Assembly (NCBI RefSeq): GCF_963676685.1
Contig: NC_092354.1
Location: forward strand, 31,590,193 to 31,654,192
DNA: 64,000 nt
Reading direction: 5' to 3'
Source: Mytilus edulis
Lineage: Eukaryota; Mollusca; Bivalvia; Mytilida; Mytilidae
Shown: positions 53,861 to 64,000 of the stretch, piece by piece
Layout of the letters: each line of letters begins with the position of its first letter
Numbering within the stretch: the first letter of the stretch is position 1
Made by a program: the position numbers and the translations under genes
Notes under the pieces: generated by a model
The model's input: only the letters and a program-made list of their open reading frames with translations
Databases searched by the model: none
What the model was told of the DNA's origin: nothing

Positions 53861-54330
53861 GAAATGTGGAACAGAGGCCATGGAGAAGACAGGACAAAAT
53901 CCGCATGTGAAAGGTGTCAAGGGGATTTCCATTCTGCATGCAATGGACTGGTTTCATATTGTTAATGGTATTGTCCCAGATTACATGCATGGAGAACTGC
54001 TTGGTGTTACCAAAACAATGTTAGGTCTAATGACATCTTCATCAAATTCTGGAAGTCATTTTTTGTCAAGAAAAATATTAACAAAATTGACGAAATATTA
54101 ATGGATATAAAATCTACAGACGCCATTACTAGACTACATAGGAAGCTGGAAGAACATTTTCACAACTAAAAAGCGTCTGAATTTCAGATTTTGCTCTTTT
54201 TTTTTATCTGTTACCGAGCATGCAAGATTTGCTTTCTAAACAGTATTTAGACCACTTGGCAGTTTGTAGAAGGAAGTTATCTACTCATTGGGGACGATAT
54301 TTCCTTCAATCAGTTAAAATTTACAATTTA
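53861..54330 (+). pseudogene. CACTA/EnSpm-type transposase fragment
   Basis: After an acceptor, the open stretch reads HVKGVKGISILHAM, then IVNGIVPDYMHGELLGVTK. K-G-x-x, then F/I-V-x-G-x-V-P-D-x-M-H-x-x-L-L-G-V is the signature of tnp2-type DDE transposases. It shifts frame after 54100, with decayed HRKLEEHFHN and ASEFQILLF pieces. No termini were found. Confidence 0.55.
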
Positions 54331-54367
54331 ACAATTGAAATAGACAAAATAACATAACTCTAAATCT

Positions 54368-54610
54368 GCACAGAAATTTTGCCTTCCAACAGGCTACTTA
54401 CGGACCTCTCAAAGAGTTGTCGCAAGGGTTTTTAACGTGCAAAGAGCATGGCACTCTCTTTAAACGAGGAATCAAATTTTAATGAACTAATTCTGACTGG
54501 CCGTTAGTGCGAATTTAATACATCCCGCACGGCCGCTTCGGCAAGCGTTTCACTGCTGGTCGGAAGAAGAATAATTGACCATATTTCGTTTTCCCAGTCA
54601 CCCTTGGGGG
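54368..54610 (-). repeat. SINE-like repeat, copy 4 (partial, diverged)
   Basis: Matches the 5' part of the family only (AAATTTTGCC..CCAACAGGC, CACTCTCTTTA.ACGAGG). Older than the other copies. Confidence 0.65.
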
Positions 54611-54789
54611 AAACTAACATAACAGAAAGTATAATTACATGGATGCAATCAATAATATATAAAGGTAGCTTTTAGCGCCACAAACAATAAGACATGTGAT
54701 TACCAATTCAATTGATGCACTTAAATGTAGATTAAGCAAAGGAGTATGTCCAGCAGTAACATGAAAGTCATATGCATGCAACATTATAT

Positions 54790-54928
54790 AAATAACACAT
54801 AGCAGAGAGGGTGATAGAGCAGATTAGTACCCCGAGAAAACATTGTCAACCGCGGCGAAGCCAAGGATGACAATGCCTTTTCGAGGGATCCCAATCTGCT
54901 GTATTACCCTCTCAGCTATGTGTTATTT
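54790..54928. repeat. Imperfect palindrome (fold-back element)
   Basis: Arms 54790-54848 and 54868-54928, roughly 80-85% complementary, spacer about 19 bases with GCGGCGAAGCC. Ends AAATAACACATAGC. Similar in design to 4537-4675 but unrelated in arm sequence. A weaker related piece lies near 55195-55270. Confidence 0.75.
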
Positions 54929-55393
54929 AATTTATCATACTGAATGTCCTATCATTATTGGCATTTACAGATTACGTTTACTTTAAAAGTATTTTCTATG
55001 ACGTCACGTTCATGACAACGTTACGGGTTTTAGAAAAAAAAACAAAAGTCAAGCAAGATGTTTTATTTTATTTAATTTAACAGTCGATAATAAAATCTGA
55101 GCCAAAACGTGGAACTTAGGCATTGTATTTAATTCTTTAATGTAAATTCAATTCATTGTTCTTTGAATTATCGATTTCTGATTGGTCTAGACCAGAGGGT
55201 AACATTTAAAAAAAAGTCACCCGCTCAGCCATGTGATAGAGTAAATTGACACCCTCGTCTTAGCCAATCAAAATAGGGCATTTAATGTGAAGTATAATAA
55301 ACTTGATTTCTACTCAAGACTTACCACCCTACAAAAACCAAATCTACTAAAGAAATAGCAGATTTAATTCTTATATGTGTTTATCTGTTTAAG
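54929..55393. other. No gene seen
   Basis: AT-rich flank between the palindrome and the integrase fragment. Confidence 0.4.
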
Positions 55394-55690
55394 GATCACC
55401 AAGAATTTTACAGTCTGATATTGGAAAAGAATTTTCAACCTCAAACCAAGTAGATGCTATTGATGTTTTAAAAACACGACAAATTCATGGGCGTCCTCAT
55501 CATCTCAAAAGCCAGGGCCGGGTAGAAAGGTTTAACAGAATGTTAACAGAGTATTTTAGAATTCAGTTGTCTGAACACAAAGACTGGCCTTCTGAGTTTT
55601 ACTATAACTACAATAACAGAGTCAACAAAGCCATCAACTCATTATCAGTTATTTTTCCAGCGACCAGATTTCGCTCCACCAGTAGATTAA
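55394..55690 (+). pseudogene. Retroviral-type integrase core fragment
   Basis: An open stretch without a Met: GSPRILQSDIGKEFSTS carries the second catalytic Asp; HHLKSQGRVERFNRML carries the catalytic Glu; then FYYNYNNRVNKAINSL. Asp and Glu spacing suits the D,D-35-E core. The first Asp is upstream and absent. Could derive from a Gypsy-like or Ginger-type element, or a domesticated integrase gene. The frame ends just after. Confidence 0.6.
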
Positions 55691-55915
55691 TAGGCCGGTT
55701 TCTTTAAAAGCAAATTGTTAAATGAAAAGATATATAAATATGCTAATTTTGCAGAATATTAGTGAGTGTTCAATTTAATTTATCGTTTTTTGAATTCTTG
55801 ATTTCAAATCCAAGTACTTTTTTATATTTTTTTGTGTTTCAGTTTGTAGTAAAGTAACTGTGATCCTTAACTTCATACTTTTTTTGTTAAAGTCAATTAC
55901 AATTTCCAAAGAAAA

Positions 55916-56040
55916 TAGTTATCAAAGGTACCAGGATTATAATTGAGTACGCCAGACGCGCGTTTCGTCTTCATAAGACTCATCAGTCACGCTCAAATCA
56001 AAAATATATATATACCCAAACAAGTACAAAGTTGAAGAGC
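55916..56040. repeat. ACGCGCGTTTCGTCT-family repeat
   Basis: Same family as 19183-19340, same orientation; directly abuts the SINE-like unit to its right. Confidence 0.8.
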
Positions 56041-56440
56041 AAACGAGTATAATGTTGTGTAATATAGTATAATGGACGTGACATTACTATGTAGACAGTC
56101 CGGTTCCGGGGATGATCCATTGATAACTACCTAACTCGGGATAAGATCTCGGATAGTTATCAGGTGACGAGAGTTGGCGGGAATATAGAGCAAGAGAGAT
56201 ATTGCCACAGTAGACTAAGAGTAGAAGATATTCGGTGAGTTAGTACAATTAGGAGCATTGCATTGTATGACGAATATCAGTATTAAGTATATTAAGTAAT
56301 AATACTCGGAAATCACATCACTGACCCTGCTCCAATGATGTGAAAATCCGTGGATGGTACCAGCGGGATTCGCACCCACAATCTCGGGATCTAAAGGCAG
56401 CGCTCTAATCAATTGAGCCAAAGAAGATCTCCCCTAGCTA
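56041..56440 (-). repeat. tRNA-headed SINE
   Basis: The minus strand starts with a tRNA-like head (56353-56433): box A TGGCTCAATTG (56410-56420) and box B GGTGCGAATCC (56366-56376), with a good T arm and D stem but an unpaired acceptor stem. A body of about 300 bp follows. This is a pol III SINE rather than a tRNA gene. Confidence 0.65.
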
Positions 56441-56929
56441 ACTAGTTAGACTACCTTTATATCCCCAGGTCTACAACAATAAGCATAACGAAGAAAAATA
56501 AAATAAATACAAGACAATGATTCCAATAAAGATGTCACAAAACTATTAATAGATTTTTAATACTTTAACATTTGAAGACATTTGTAGATCGTTTGTTTCC
56601 AGAACTTTTTACCACAAAACAATTACGCCTCCAGTACTCTTAACACGGTGGAGGGAAATGCAACAAATCTAAACTGCCCAATGATCGGAAAAGTACCGTT
56701 ATCATGCAAAGATGTATTCTTCATTCTATCCTTTCATATCCGACCCCAGAGTGTGGAAAGATGATGTAGTACCAACGGTAAATGAGTATTTAAGAAGACC
56801 TGCTAAACAGTTATAGACCACCCACTTCAATCATCTTGTCTCATGAACATTTAAAGTATCACTTCGTTCATGAAAATTTGATGTATCAGACTATATGCAT
56901 ATTCCTTCAATTTATATAAACTCATCATA

Positions 56930-57070
56930 AATACTAGGACTAAATTTTGTATATACAACTCATCAGTGACGCTCGAATAAAAAAAATTTAAAAAGGCCAA
57001 AGAAAGTACTAAATCGAAGAGCATTGAGGACCAAAATTCCTAAAAATTTTGCCAAATACAGCTAAGGTAA
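56930..57070. repeat. Partial ACGCGCG-family repeat
   Basis: Only the right part of the family is present (CTCATCAGTGACGCTCG, GAAGAGCATTGAGGA, AAAATTCC). Confidence 0.7.
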
Positions 57071-57594
57071 TCTATTTCTGAGGTAGTATAATATAATATA
57101 TTTTCTGATTTGCCTCCCATGCAAAGTTTAAAAAAAAAAAATAAAGCAAATTTGTCGCTTCCATTCTTTAACAGCTTCAAAGGAGTATACACAAGAAAGA
57201 ACAATGTTCAACAAGTTAACTTTAACACAGAGAAGAATCGGCAGATCTTCTTAAAATTCGAAGAATTGGTAGACAAGCTAGGATTTCCGTGCTCTCTTTA
57301 ATAATCCAATCTAAATACAGCTTGCTAAATAAAAATAGTGAAGAATTGGAACAACATTTAGATTTCGTATATGTGAAAATTATAATAAATGTTCAACCGA
57401 CAACAGAGATGTAATAGAAAATGTATACTGTGACTCGATTCGCATGTCTACATTAAGGCACTGGGCTGCTGGCTGATATTCTAATAAAAACATTCTGCAC
57501 AGGCAAACAGAAAACAAGAGAATGAGTCAGATTTAACTTAAGACCATACTAACTATAGAGAACGTACTAAAATGTAACAACATACTACCACCAA
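57071..57594. other. No gene seen
   Basis: A 63-residue frame (57110-57301, e.g. RQIFLKFEELVDKLGFPCSL) has no context I can use. Confidence 0.35.
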
Positions 57595-57623
57595 GTCATC
57601 AATACAGGTTATAATAATAGTCA
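57595..57623. repeat. Direct repeat flanking the 5.27-kb unit, left
   Basis: GTCATCAATACAGG.TATAATAATAGTCA; the same 29 bases recur at 62899-62927 with one difference, in the same orientation. The right side has a further partial copy, so this may be an old short tandem target rather than a target-site duplication. Confidence 0.6.
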
Positions 57624-57833
57624 GTGATATTGTTTGCCTCAATTAACAGCCGAAATTCGGCCTTTTCCCCTAGAAAAATTCCCAATTACTAAAACAAAAT
57701 GGCTTAAAATTCCTCCCGAAAGGTCTACATTTTCCCCAAACAGTGATGTCATTGGTAGTAATGTTTGTAAATATCGTATTCATGTTATTATTTTGATATT
57801 ATAAAGTACTTTTGCGATCCTGTTTTCTGATTA

Positions 57834-57936
57834 CACAGTGTGGGAACGGAACTGTACAGTGTTTTAATGTTTTGGTCACTCGGGAGACTGTCAAGCGGGG
57901 CTCCGACATTCGAGAGCATTTTTTGCTACGGAGAAG
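57834..57936 (+). promoter_or_regulatory. Left arm: likely promoter and first non-coding exon
   Basis: CACAGTGTGGGAACGGAACTG to GACATTCGA, then TACGGAGAAG and a GTAAGT donor. The mirrored right arm also ends with a GTAAGT donor, so both arms probably start transcription inward. Confidence 0.45.
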
Positions 57937-59000
57937 GTAAGTGTTTTATATAATTACTATATCTTGGCTCACTTTTAATGCATATGAGAAAGGTATTGCA
58001 TCTGTAAATAATATTTAAATATTCTAGAGGCAAGAAAACAGGGGAAAAATGGAATAAAAGGAAGAGCTCCGACCCAAATTATGCAAATGATTGTCTTCAT
58101 TCAGCTGCAAATCTGACTAAAAGTTTTTTTAACAAAATTTTAAGTTGTGTAATAAGAATTATTATATATTTTTCATCATATTCAACTTCACCATGTTTAC
58201 ACTAGCAAATAGTTCTAAATCTTTCAAAAACAGAAGTCACTAAATATTTTTCACTGTACGGTCGCTTGTCGGTAAACAACATTCGACTGTATTATCACTT
58301 GGAGCAGTTCTGTAATGTCGCTTGGGAGCAGAGTAATGATTTTGGCTACAGTATTCATGAGAAACCTCGATTTTAGTACAAATGTATATAGAAAAAGGAA
58401 ATTAATTTACAAATCAAATATCTTTAAAAAAAAAACTCAGATTATATTTTATAGCCAATGGGATATTTTTAAATCTATACATTGACCTGATAAACTTCTT
58501 TATATATTTATATTAATATCATTCGCTGTCGTGTTCCTATAAATTATTGAATTGACTCCAAAGTAAGTAGTAATCTAGACGTCCTTATCATTTACATTCA
58601 CAGAATTGTGCAATGACACACACGTAAGATCTATATTATTATTAACAAACTAGCTGACAAATAAAAACACAAGATACATTTTGGAATTTGTTTGTTCATT
58701 AATGGAGAAGACTTAAAATGATCTTATTTGTTAAAACTTCGTGTTTCAATCCTGCGGTTTGTTCGACTTGCTATGGCATTGTTAATTCTTTTTTTAAAAC
58801 GATTTTATGATGATACAAAGCAGCCATGTAAAAGAACCAATCAATTTGGAGTTCCATTTTTCATATAATAAGATACATAGACTTGTTCCAAAATTTATCA
58901 ATAAAAAGTATAAAGACAACCCATCGTTATGAAGACAAACAATACCCCCTCCCTTATTAACTTTAAACATGGTATTTTATTTCGATTTCTTCCTACTGAG
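57937..59000. other. No gene seen (likely intron)
   Basis: Lies between the donor at 57937 and the acceptor at 60497. No exon recognised. Confidence 0.4.
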
Positions 59001-60115
59001 GTTGAAATTAAGCGCTGGAGATATAAAATCCATCCACTGCTAAAGAATTAAAATCAAGCAATTGAGATACAAAGTCGTGCGCTGTGTAGATATAAAGTCG
59101 ACCACTGGATTTGTTACATCCCGAGCGCTTGAGCTGAAATGTTAAGATGTGGACGTTAGATCTTCCGCGCTGGACTTTAAATCTTTGATTCTGTACGAAC
59201 TCTTTTCACTAAAAATCTTAAGTGTTAAATGCATCTTACATGTAAGTCTAAAATATTCCTTAACAATTCAACTAAACATTTTTGTCGTAAGATTAATTCT
59301 ACACTTAAGACTTTTTGTGAAAAGGGGTACTATAAGATTTATGACGCTTGTATTCAAAACCACAACTTTTTTTTTTGTATAAGATAAATATTATAAATGC
59401 ATCTCTTAATTATTAAGATCTACATGTAAATCAAATAAAATTGAAAACCCTAATGTTTTTAAGTTTAAAGCGCGAGTATGTTTCTTTCTCCTTTTCGGCG
59501 CTTTATATTAGTATATATAATGTATTAGCGTTAAGCGCTAGATATATCTATATAAGTATTGTGCTTTACATATACAGCGCTTGAATATGACATTGACAGC
59601 GGCAAACTTCACATTTCCACCGTTATTCTGTTAATATACATGTATCTACAACATTAAACTTAAGATCTGAAGCAATCGAGTTTATATCTTCAGCACTGGA
59701 CTGTTTTTAGTGCAGGACATTACACCTCTAACGCTGGAGTTTGCTCTACAATGCTTTATTGACATCTACAGTGCCAAAATTCACATCTCCAGCGTTTAAC
59801 GTTTAATATATATAGCTACAGTAACAATTATAGCACTGGAGTTTTTTTTTGGTATCTTCATCGCTGGACTTTTATCTATGTAGCGCTGCACTCAGTGGCG
59901 GATCCATAAATTTTCATCAGTGTTTAAGAGGGGATCTGCTCAAGTCATGCTTCAGTGATTTCCCTATATAGTCAACCAAATTAAGACCACAAAAGAGTGC
60001 CCCTAAAAAAACCTTTAAATCCCTTTAAGGGACTTGACTTATATATCTAACGCTGGACTTTACACCTACACTTCTTAACATAACATCTTCATGCTGAAGT
60101 TTTCCTTCTTAAAAT
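59000..60115. repeat. Degenerate AGCGCTGGA-motif array
   Basis: CGCTGGA, GCACTGGA, CACTGGA or CCAGCG-type words recur about every 20-60 bases, often followed by CTTTA or GTTT and an ACATCT. The motif occurs in both orientations. It looks like a very old short-period satellite or a site-rich sequence. Confidence 0.55.
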
Positions 60116-60208
60116 CTTAAAAACACCTCATTATTTGTTGTATATGGTTGTCATATATTGTATACGGCGTTGGAAACTTGCATGTTCAGTAAGTACAGGC
60201 GATACATA

Positions 60209-60300
60209 AAATAGAAGATGTGGTATAATTGTAATTGCGATAACTGACACAGAAATTAACAGCTATAGGTCACCGTATGGTCTTCAACAATGAACAAACG
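60209..60300. repeat. GATGTGGTATAATTG-family repeat, partial
   Basis: Same family as 10517-10655. Confidence 0.65.
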
Positions 60301-60499
60301 TTTAACACGTAAACAGGAGTGCATAGTGCACCTAATTTACCTAGATGACAATCAAGATTATTGAAACTTTAAAGATGGATTTTATTTCATAATTTCAATC
60401 TTCTTGAAACGCAAAACATCATACCTACATATTTGATTTCACAACACAAAACCATGCAAGGAAAATAATGTTTCGTTTCTTTCAATTTTCAGAAATTGA

Positions 60500-61030
60500 C
60501 CATGGATGAATCTTTCGAAATAGAAGGAATTGATGAATCGCTTCAGTTGTAACGATTGAAGTGGAGACAGAAAATCAAAATGAGTTTAAATGCAACGTTT
60601 GTCAGTTTTCGAGCAACTACAAAAGAAACTTGACACGCCACATGAATAGTTAACATCCATCCCCTGGACATGAAATAACACCAAAAACACAACTTTGCAG
60701 CATTTGTGGGAAATGTACAAAACTGCTTACGGACTCTCACTACATGTAAAAACAATACATGAGAAGGTGTTAAGATATCAGTGTTACGTTTGCCAAAAGG
60801 GGTTTGCTACCCATTGGAACTACAAGGGTCACCTTGCATCTCATGATACTGCACTTAAGGAAAGGTGCAGTATCTGTAATGCAACATACCAATACAAGAA
60901 ATCTTTACTTCAACATCACAATACCTGCCATAGAAGCAAAGTGGAGAAAACCACCTATGAGTGTTCTGTGTGCCAACTAGTTGTGTCATCAAAATCGTCC
61001 CTAACAGAACACACCAAAGCCATCCATAAT
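60500..61030 (+). pseudogene. C2H2 zinc-finger gene, plus strand, broken
   Basis: Acceptor TTTTCAG at 60496; ATG at 60500 begins MDESFEIEGIDESLQL, then a stop. Shifted frame: first finger FKCNVCQFSSNYKRNLTRHM near 60585-60650; more fingers in the 60695-61090 frame (YQCYVCQKGFATHWNYKGHL; CSICNATYQYKKSLLQHHNT; YECSVCQLVVSSKSSLTEHT). At least three breaks. The fingers stop near 61030, where coding-like sequence switches strand. Confidence 0.55.
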
Positions 61031-61883
61031 GATTTACGATCTGGTACTGCAAAGTTAATTGCTGAATCTTCGGGATTCAAATGTCTCTGAATATCTTGAC
61101 CTTGATTTTTCATGCCACTCATAAATCTCAGAAACCTTACCTTAAAAAGTTTGAGGCCTTTTCGCCAAAACTGTTTCACCTCCGGGGAATAACGCATTTT
61201 ATGAGAGTCGTCCAACGAATACCACGAAACAACATCCTTAAATAACAAGAATGCAATATATTTTAGAGGCAGTTTATTCCCGTCCAGAAGCCTATCGAAC
61301 TTCATGTAAGAGTTCATTTCCCCTTCATTCTTAAGGGTTTGGATAACTGCCGGTAAAAGTTCATACAACTCCGGTGAATTATCAGTATCTAAAAAATGTT
61401 CTCCATGCGTTTCCATAAAACGTTTTCTTCCTGTTCACCCTGCAAATCAGATTGTGGTATTGGTAAATCTTGTATTTGGTTGAAAAGAAATTATGTTGCT
61501 CTTTCAGAAATTTCTGTTTCTAAAGGTAGTTCCATTTTAGTCTTTTTATTTTCTTGAAAGTGCACAAATGGATCATTTTCCTCGGGAAGTCTCGAAAGTT
61601 TCAAAGTCATTGTCTCTTTTTTTGGAATTATAATTTTTCCATTCCTCAAAATTTCGTTTGAAATGATATTGTAATTTTTCGTTCTTTCCTGTGTGGCTTT
61701 TTGAAAAGTGTTAACTATTCTAATTTTTAACAAAACATCACCATGGGTAATTATGTTATGGTCTATAATCTCTCCGAAATTTCGTGTCGTTAGTTGGCAA
61801 TATATACATTTGAAAATTTCGTTTCCGTCCATGATGTGTATCCTAGTGAAAAATTGAAGATTGAACGCTAAATTGTATTCCAT
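61030..61883 (-). pseudogene. Finger-bearing gene, minus strand, broken
   Basis: The first frame (61491-61883) has FKCIYCQLTTRNFGEIIDHN, a C2H2-like finger near residue 23. The second (60955-61416) has KDVVSWYSLDD, YSPEVKQFWRKGLKLFKVRF, and SAINFAVPDRKSL. I recall this N-F-A-V-P-D family as a multicopy uncharacterised protein of bivalves and cnidarians. A frame change lies near 61420-61490. The true family match ends around 61030; the overlapping rest is antisense to the plus-strand fingers. Confidence 0.5.
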
Positions 61884-62536
61884 TTTTCCATTTAAAGTAG
61901 TATGATATGTGTATTTAAATAAATATTATTTGATTGATTGGTGCTTAATTATTGTCCATAGACAATTATAGTTCGTGCATAATTAGGCCGTAATATAGTT
62001 TAGAATATAAGCTGTCACAGAAAACAGAGGAAATCTTCGCATTTTTTATATTGTGACCAAAGTTGAAATCAATTCCCAAAACTTAAAAGTAAATTTATAT
62101 TTTTTTTCATATAGAAAATAGTGGAATATTTGAAATAATGACTTTATTGACTGATTTTTGTGTGACGAGCTTATTATTTTTAATCGAGATTTATTATGAT
62201 GTGTGCTGTACGTTTATGTCTTGGATACAGATTTCCGATTCATATGTCTCTGGTAAAGAAAAACTACGTGTGCGTTAGAATGGTGTACTTGGTTGAGCTT
62301 AATTGGAGAACAATGACAAAATTTATGTTCACTCTTATTTATATATTTAATACATCAATATTGAGAGAAGAAATAGAAAACAATGAAATAAATATGCAAT
62401 CTTTTATTATTTTGCCCGAGTGATTGTACAGAAAGGCTCCGAGCGAGAATACAGCAGGCGAGCAAGCGATTGTACAGAAACTAAATATTATAACGTTTGC
62501 GTTAATCAAAACTTACATTCAACAACTTGTTGTTTT
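61884..62536. other. No gene seen (likely intron/leader)
   Basis: Between the minus gene and its presumed promoter arm. Short frames (62196-62423) have no support. Confidence 0.4.
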
Positions 62537-62616
62537 TCGAATGTCGGAGCACCGCTTGACAGTCTCCCGAATGACCAAAATATTAAAACACCGTACAGTT
62601 CCGTTCCCACACTGTG
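62537..62616 (-). promoter_or_regulatory. Right arm: mirrored promoter/first exon
   Basis: Reverse complement of 57834-57913 with about four mismatches. On the minus strand it runs into ACAAGTTGTTGAAT and a GTAAGT donor. Confidence 0.45.
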
Positions 62617-62898
62617 GATTAGAATCATCAAGGTGTTTGTAACACATGTGGTTTTCAATGCATTAAGTACCATCATTGGTTTTGTTTCTTTCCCCTATCT
62701 GAAAAGTACCTTCCGGGTTGAAAATGTCTGACAACCAAAATATACATGAAAAAACAGTGCAAAAAAGACAGTAAAGGTCAGCAAAAAATCGGAGATGTGT
62801 TTAGAATAATATTTCCCAATTTCAATAAAAAATATGCATTTTTCCCAATAAAAAACGGTAGAGGTAGTTTTGAAAAAAGACAACAATATCACTGATAA

Positions 62899-62927
62899 GT
62901 CATCAATACAGGCTATAATAATAGTCA
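62899..62927. repeat. Direct repeat flanking the 5.27-kb unit, right
   Basis: See 57595-57623. Confidence 0.6.
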
Positions 62928-62954
62928 TCAATACAGGAGACCATTGTATCAATC

Positions 62955-63120
62955 ACTTTTGTACATGAACATCCAGAAGGTTGTATCAAGTGCAGTAGTG
63001 TTGATAAGTCATTACTAGAAGTATCAGCTAGATTTCAAAACATGAATTCCATCCCAGCAGAACTAATCGATGGAATAGATTATGCGTTATCACGAGCTCA
63101 AGAGCAAATATTGACACGGA
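62955..63120 (+). pseudogene. Coding-like fragment, unknown
   Basis: An open stretch reads HEHPEGCIKCSSVDKSLLEV, then IPAELIDGIDYALSRAQEQI. C-I-K-C and the helical part suggest a real protein remnant. Stops and frame loss follow. No family named. Confidence 0.25.
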
Positions 63121-64000
63121 AAGCACTTTGAGTGCAAGATTCACTCCCGTATTACAAAAAAAACTGAATAAAGTTGAAATTATGGGTGAACGTGGAAGAA
63201 AAGTGCCTGTTATATTAACAGAAATAATGGGTTTAGACTAGATAAAAACAAGTGTTGCTGAAGTAATTAAATTTCTGTTTGCAAGATCAGGATAATGATG
63301 AGGCCATATAAGAGGAAGTGACTACCTAAGAAAGTTTAGTGAGGCTACCTTAGTTGCTATAGGGAAAACTGTGTTGCTATGGTTATTCAATATTTGGAGA
63401 GAGAACAACACAAGGATTGTATAAATACTTATTGTTCGATGTTTAGTGACTCCATGTATATGCTGTTCTGGTAATAGAAAATATTTGAACTTGATTACTG
63501 GTCTTCTTTGGTCATTACGGTCCATAGACACCCTTCTGTACCTCAGAATTTCATCAAAACAGTTTGGGAAGTTTTCATTGGTATTACACCAGCATCACCG
63601 TACTTTTTTTTGATGATATCTTCATTTTCTATCTCTATCTCTATTGTTATATTGTAAACTATCATCTTTTGTTTGCTATGACCCTATCTATTCCATTTAA
63701 CAGAAGAGCCTCTTTTATTAAAAATGGACAAAAAAACAAAACAATAATAAATATAAAACATATGTCAGAATTAACAAAGCCTCCAACCTATGATGAACTC
63801 ACTAATACTACAATTGTATGAACACAAATTCTAACAATTGTTCCCCCTAAATTGACAAAAGGAAGCCCAACACATCAAAACTTTACACAGTGCTTCAGTA
63901 CTACAAAACAAAGGTCTAGTTCAATTTTCATCTTAATCCATCACAAATGTTATGAACTATGCTGTTTTCAAGATTTTGCACTCCCACTCTTTTAAACGGT
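63121..64000. other. No gene seen
   Basis: Short frames at 63322-63531 and 63564-63821 have no start context, splice match or recognisable domain. Confidence 0.4.

Larger units (their letters stand above)
57622..62894. mobile_element. 5.27-kb unit with inverted ends, convergent genes
   Basis: Outer ends are perfect 13-base inverted repeats (CAGTGATATTGTT at 57622; its complement ending 62894). An 80-bp inverted match of about 95% lies inside (57834-57913 and 62537-62616). Between them a plus-strand and a minus-strand C2H2-type gene converge near 61030. Either a DNA element with long diverged inverted ends or two copies of one element joined tail to tail. Confidence 0.5.

Noticed and set aside
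56353-56433. Functional tRNA gene
   Set aside because: Boxes A and B and the T arm are good, but the acceptor stem does not pair. It heads a SINE.
57622-62894. Classic Polinton with 6-bp target duplication
   Set aside because: The bases next to the inverted ends do not match as a 6-bp duplication, and no polymerase or integrase body is present.

Overview
The window is eukaryotic and AT-rich. It has split genes with GT-AG introns and many diverged dispersed repeats. Several of these, such as the GATGTGGTATGATTGCC family and the GCCAGACGCGCGTTTCGTCT family, are ones I associate with bivalve molluscs, most likely a mussel (Mytilus-type). That placement is recognition from memory, not a search. 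Almost everything is host intron or intergenic DNA and mobile-element debris, with a few readable genes.

1-9.3 kb: repeats, a truncated Penelope-like reverse transcriptase copy (minus), a perfect-arm palindrome near 4.6 kb, a small spliced plus-strand reading frame (6783-7305) and a 161-bp tandem array. 9.3-27.1 kb (minus): a phase-consistent host-type gene of eight or nine exons, from a basic N-terminus through an RPA-like OB-fold to a C-terminal BEN domain. Its introns carry Penelope-like copies, SINE-like copies and degenerate arrays.

29-38.7 kb: very AT-rich DNA with genes behind similar TATA boxes. It holds a membrane-anchored PC4-like protein, a small Cys-containing protein and a spliced type I membrane protein (minus) with two possible last exons and a perfect 166-unit GAA/TTC tract in an intron. 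A broken block follows: a spliced PC4-like gene, an A32/FtsK-like packaging ATPase and two small overlapping genes. The ATPase and compact overlaps point to an old Maverick/Polinton- or adintovirus-like element.

38.95-48.50 kb: a near-complete autonomous Helitron of about 9.55 kb. It has a TC 5' end, internal satellites, a coiled-coil reading frame, an intact 1450-residue Rep/helicase, and a 3' hairpin followed by CTAG. Just after it, a TATA-driven C2H2 gene (48837 on) with a broken C-terminal extension may be the other part of the virus-like element that the Helitron split.

49.8-64 kb: transposon graveyard. It holds an SGNH-hydrolase fragment, CACTA-type transposase and integrase fragments, a tRNA-headed SINE and a second palindrome. 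It also holds a 5.27-kb unit with inverted ends (57622-62894) enclosing two convergent, broken C2H2-type genes. No rRNA, CRISPR or credible functional tRNA was seen.
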